A DNA stretch of 39,543 nt, from positions 1 through 39,543 of the forward strand of contig JAIBCE010000032.1 of assembly GCA_019694315.1 (NCBI GenBank). Direction: 5' to 3'. This DNA comes from Sandaracinaceae bacterium. Its GTDB lineage: Bacteria > Myxococcota_A > Polyangia > Polyangiales > Sandaracinaceae. The translations under genes and the position numbers were made by a program. Below are positions 38,666 through 39,543 of the stretch, one piece after another (position 1 is the first letter of the stretch; every line of letters begins with the position of its first letter). The notes below the pieces were generated by a model that did not search any database, was not told the origin of the DNA, and saw only the letters and a program-made list of their open reading frames with translations.

Positions 38666-39543
38666 ATGTCGAACGGTGCCTCGGAGCGCGAGCTCACGGT
38701 GCGTGCGGTGCTGACGGGCGGTGTGCTCGGTGGCGTGCTCTCGCTCTGCAACATCTACAGCGGGCTGCGCATCGGCTGGGGCTTCAACATGTCGATCACC
38801 GCGGCGCTGATCGGCTGGGGCTTCTGGTCGGGGGCGCGCGCGGTCGGCGCGGCGCCGTTCACGAAGCTCGAGAACAACCTCAACCTCACGGGCGCGAGCG
38901 CGGGCGCGGCGATCTCGTCGGCGGGCCTCGTGTCGGCGATCCCCGCCTGGACGCTCATGACCGGGCGCACGCTCTCGTTCCCCACGCTCGCGGTGTGGAC
39001 GTTCTGGATCAGCATGCTCGGCGTGATCGTGGGCATCGGCCTGCGCAAGCAGATGCTCGAGGTGGATCGGCTCCCGTTCGCGAGCGGCATCGCGGCCGCC
39101 GAGACGCTCGACAAGATCCACGGCGACGCGAAGGAAGGCGGCGCGCGACAGAAGCTCTACGCCCTGCTCGCGAGCCTCGGCCTCGCGGGCGCGTGGAAGC
39201 TCGTGATGCACCTCTACGATCTCGCGCAGACGGCGATCCCCGGCTCGATCGCGATCGGTCGGAGCGCCGCGGGCGAGCTCCGGCGCGCGAGCCTCATGAA
39301 CCTCACCATCGGCCTCGACCTCTCCCCGCTCATGATCGCGGTGGGCGCGCTCGGCTCGGTGCGCACGGGCGCCACGCTGCTCGTGGGCTCGCTCTTCTCG
39401 TGGGGCGTGCTCGCGCCGTACGCCATCGAGCAGGGCTGGTGCGAGACGGGCGCCGCCGATCCGGGCGCCGCGTGGTTCGGGCCCGTGGTGCGCTGGCTCC
39501 TCTGGCCCGGCGTCGCGATGATGGTCGCGAGCTCGCTCACCTC
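38666..39543 (+). CDS. OPT-family transporter (C-terminus outside window)
   Basis: The first 292 codons are visible and the frame is open to the window edge. The sequence has regular hydrophobic segments and the oligopeptide-transporter signatures TVRAVLTGGVLGGVLSLCNI, YSGLRIGWGFNMSI, NNLNLTGASAGAAISSAG and RKQMLEVDRLPFASGIAAAETL. OPT proteins import peptides, iron-siderophore complexes or related metal chelates across the inner membrane using proton gradients. Full family members have about 12-16 helices and roughly 550-700 residues, so about half is missing here. It is divergent from the TrpR/YerC-like regulator. The substrate cannot be inferred from this part. Confidence 0.92.
   Translation, partial: MSNGASERELTVRAVLTGGVLGGVLSLCNIYSGLRIGWGFNMSITAALIGWGFWSGARAVGAAPFTKLENNLNLTGASAGAAISSAGLVSAIPAWTLMTGRTLSFPTLAVWTFWISMLGVIVGIGLRKQMLEVDRLPFASGIAAAETLDKIHGDAKEGGARQKLYALLASLGLAGAWKLVMHLYDLAQTAIPGSIAIGRSAAGELRRASLMNLTIGLDLSPLMIAVGALGSVRTGATLLVGSLFSWGVLAPYAIEQGWCETGAADPGAAWFGPVVRWLLWPGVAMMVASSLT

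Noticed and set aside
38557..38754. 66-residue N-terminal extension of the TrpR-like regulator
   Set aside because: Arg/Ser-rich, not conserved-looking, and overlaps the divergent transporter gene. The family's own start matches 38556.

Overview
The window is very GC-rich (about 70% by eye), with strong G/C bias at third codon positions. It looks like chromosomal DNA of a myxobacterium of the Polyangiales (Sandaracinus-like) type. The grounds are two Hanks-type Ser/Thr kinases, one with the HRDVSPQN catalytic loop common in myxobacteria, a DUF2330 protein ending in a MYXO-CTERM-like tail, many Cys-rich or repeat lipoproteins, and a HrcA/GrpE/DnaK cluster. The species name is inference. I see no tRNA, rRNA, insertion sequence, CRISPR array, phage or plasmid genes.

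Layout. 1-4195: a truncated coiled-coil secreted protein, a beta-propeller/di-heme cytochrome, a Cys-rich lipoprotein behind a sigma-54-like promoter, and a SlyD-like FKBP. 4376-15206 (all minus): TPR membrane protein, hrcA, grpE, dnaK, a degenerate TraB/GumN-like lipoprotein, a small Cys-rich protein and an M1 aminopeptidase lipoprotein, closely spaced or overlapping. There is no dnaJ and no recognisable CIRCE. 15207-15916: a 710-bp gap with a good sigma-70-like promoter, many perfect hairpins and a strong intrinsic terminator. It is best explained as a roughly 550-nt structured RNA of no family I recognise.

15917-26510: orphan histidine kinase, zinc-ribbon Ser/Thr kinase, DUF2330/MYXO-CTERM protein, a frameshifted Cys-rich pseudogene, a secreted triple CxxC-C-H repeat protein, a glutaredoxin/A-type-like/rhodanese fusion, a second Ser/Thr kinase and a large exported protein. 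26551-33918: a small exported barrel-like protein (minus), then a plus-strand envelope operon. That operon encodes an FG-GAP lipoprotein, an esterase lipoprotein, an ADP-ribosylglycohydrolase-like lipoprotein and a PMT-type glycosyltransferase; its first three genes are joined by stop/start overlaps.

33987-39543: coaE, an SDR oxidoreductase, a SUKH-like protein (minus), an archaeal-type TrmY tRNA methyltransferase (minus), an NtrC-family sigma-54 activator (minus), a TrpR/YerC-like regulator (minus) and the start of an OPT-family transporter running off the window.

Many proteins are exported, so the region is rich in envelope functions next to signalling and proteostasis genes. Several genes have a TANNNT hexamer only 6-9 nt before the start codon, suggesting leaderless or near-leaderless transcripts.
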